Part shown: piece after piece, positions 62,856-64,000 of the stretch
How the letters are laid out: each line of letters opens with the position of its first letter
How positions within the stretch are numbered: the first letter of the stretch is position 1
NCBI RefSeq assembly: GCF_016862075.1
Contig: NZ_BOMG01000003.1
Location: 1-64,000 of the forward strand
Length of the DNA: 64,000 nucleotides
Origin: Actinoplanes couchii
Lineage (GTDB): Bacteria > Actinomycetota > Actinomycetes > Mycobacteriales > Micromonosporaceae
Reading direction: 5' to 3'
Translations under genes and position numbers: made by a program
Notes under the pieces: model-generated
Told to the model about the DNA's origin: nothing
Database searches by the model: none
What the model saw: the letters and a program-made list of their open reading frames with translations, nothing else

Positions 62856-64000
62856 ATGAGCCTGACGGCCAGGGTCTCCGGCATGCGGGTCCGTCTGCGG
62901 CTCACCCTGCTCTACAGCGTCCTGTTCCTGCTCTCCGGCGCCGTCCTGCTGGCCATCACCTATCTGCTCGTCACCCACAGCGGATCGAGTGTCGGCATGT
63001 CGACCTTCAACTCCTCACCCGGCGGCGAACAGAGCATCAGCAACATCATCCTGGGTGACGGCGTACCGACCGACGCGCCACTGACCGACACCGAACGGCT
63101 CCTGGTCGAAGCCGCGCAGCAGCAGGCCATCCAGCAACAGGCCGACTTCGGCCACGAACTGCTGGTGAACTCGGGCATCGCGCTGGGCATCATGCTGCTC
63201 ATCTCGGCCGCCCTGGGCTGGCTGGTCGCCGGGCGGGTGCTCCGGCCACTGCGCACGATGACCGACACCATCCAGCTGATCTCCGCGCGCAACGTGCACG
63301 AGCGCCTCGAGTTCACCGGCCCCGGAGACGAACTCAAGGCCCTGGCCGACACGGTCGACGGACTGCTCGGCCGGCTCGAATCGGCACTCGACTCACACAG
63401 ACGCTTCGTCGCCAACGCCGCCCACGAGCTGCGCACCCCCCTGACGCTCGAACACGCCCTCCTCGAAGAGGCCGTCATCGATCCGGACGCGACGGTGGAG
63501 TCGTACCGCGCCCGGTTCGAGGATCTGGTCGTCGTCAGCGAACAACAGGCGCAGCTCCTGGAATCACTGCTGGTGCTGGCGACCAGCGAACGCGGCCTCG
63601 ACCGGCGGGAGAGGGTGGAACTGGCCGAACACGCCGACAGCGTGCTGCGCGCCGCCGAGCCGCGAGCCGGCAAACAGGACACGTCGATGGTGGACCGGGT
63701 GCACCCGGCACACGTCACCGGTGACCCGGTCCTCGTCGAACGACTGCTGGCCAACCTGGTCGACAACGCGCTCAGCTACAACGTCCCGGCTGGCTGGGTG
63801 GAGGTCACCACCGGCACCACCCGCACCGGCAGCTTCCTGGCCGTGGCCAACAGCGGGCCCCCGGTGCCACCGGAGATGGTCGACCGTCTGCTCAACCCGT
63901 TCCCGCGGCTCGCCCGCACCGCCGACGACGGCCACCACGGTCTGGGACTCTCCATCGTGCAGGCGATCGCCGTCGCCCACTCCGCCGATCTGAGCGTGCG
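62856..64000 (+). CDS. Sensor histidine kinase (3' truncated by window)
   Basis: ATG 62856; frame open to the window end (381 complete codons). Two transmembrane helices (about residues 18-40 and 105-130) flank an extracellular loop of about 65 residues with a Gln-rich stretch; then HAMP, H-box FVANAAHELRTPLTLEHALL and N-box NLVDNALSYN; the G-box begins HHGLGLSIVQAIA. Forms an operon with the response regulator. Signal unknown. Confidence 0.92.
   Translation, partial: MSLTARVSGMRVRLRLTLLYSVLFLLSGAVLLAITYLLVTHSGSSVGMSTFNSSPGGEQSISNIILGDGVPTDAPLTDTERLLVEAAQQQAIQQQADFGHELLVNSGIALGIMLLISAALGWLVAGRVLRPLRTMTDTIQLISARNVHERLEFTGPGDELKALADTVDGLLGRLESALDSHRRFVANAAHELRTPLTLEHALLEEAVIDPDATVESYRARFEDLVVVSEQQAQLLESLLVLATSERGLDRRERVELAEHADSVLRAAEPRAGKQDTSMVDRVHPAHVTGDPVLVERLLANLVDNALSYNVPAGWVEVTTGTTRTGSFLAVANSGPPVPPEMVDRLLNPFPRLARTADDGHHGLGLSIVQAIAVAHSADLSV

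Noticed and set aside
1..64000. CRISPR arrays, rRNA and tRNA genes
   Set aside because: No regularly spaced repeats of CRISPR type and no rRNA or tRNA signature stretches were seen; the short tandem and iteron repeats have other layouts. A tRNAscan/Infernal run would settle this.

Overview
The window is very GC-rich, with densely packed genes, GTG/TTG starts, stop-start overlaps of the ATGA/GTGA type and typical actinomycete families: SARP/AfsR regulators, XRE-DUF5753 with DUF397, DUF6879, DUF2637, replication-relaxation, SigK/RskA and MbtH. Together these point to a filamentous actinobacterium of the Micromonosporaceae type (Actinoplanes-like). The genus is an inference. No rRNA, tRNA or CRISPR array was seen.

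Layout. 1-4.8 kb: the end of a nonribosomal peptide cluster (terminal condensation domain, MbtH protein, two-subunit ABC exporter) with an iron-box-like operator upstream of the exporter, suggesting a siderophore. 4.8-7.7 kb: a lipoprotein, small unknown genes and a secreted M35-type metallopeptidase. 7.7-27.4 kb: a defence-like island. It holds a very large SF1 helicase-nuclease broken by two short tandem-repeat expansions; a scar gene fusing the start of an SMC-like ATPase to the end of another protein; a four-gene type VII secretion-like cassette (YbaB, ESX-like, alpha-helical, membrane); transposase debris; an SMC/Rad50-like operon; remnants of an HNH nuclease and of a large helicase; and a helicase-kinase-helicase operon whose two helicases are paralogues with RelE-like N-termini.

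27.4-34.5 kb: an XRE/DUF397 pair, small genes, then an NLR-like NB-ARC/TPR gene with DUF6879 and a 90-aa partner. Divergent from these are two small proteins carrying at their C-termini the same RHIM-like motif found at the NLR N-terminus, a candidate receptor/effector amyloid-signalling locus. 34.5-37.6 kb: remains of an integrative element or plasmid (sigma-like HTH protein, 52-aa Cys/His peptide, DUF2637, replication-relaxation, iteron-like palindromes, long perfect inverted repeats). 37.6-40.4 kb: a membrane sensor pair with a LuxR-type regulator. 40.6-42.7 kb: a GmrSD-type modification-dependent nuclease with a C-terminal alkyltransferase-like domain.

43-51 kb is more ordinary: FAS1 protein, RskA-like anti-sigma and SigK-like sigma factor, an intradiol-dioxygenase-like lipoprotein, TerC, an MFS exporter, and XRE, NmrA and HxlR genes. 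A 93-bp element is repeated upstream of the MFS gene and after the LuxR regulator. 51-64 kb carries a broken-start ankyrin protein, a membrane-anchored nucleoside phosphorylase-like protein divergent from a CHAT-TPR protein, a SARP regulator, a tendamistat-like secreted peptide, a decayed ECF sigma factor beside a putative anti-sigma protein, and an OmpR/histidine kinase pair cut by the window end.

Several genes here are frameshifted. The single-base cases could be sequencing errors; the 7- and 8-bp repeat expansions and gene fusions are harder to explain that way. All functions are read from motifs and context only.
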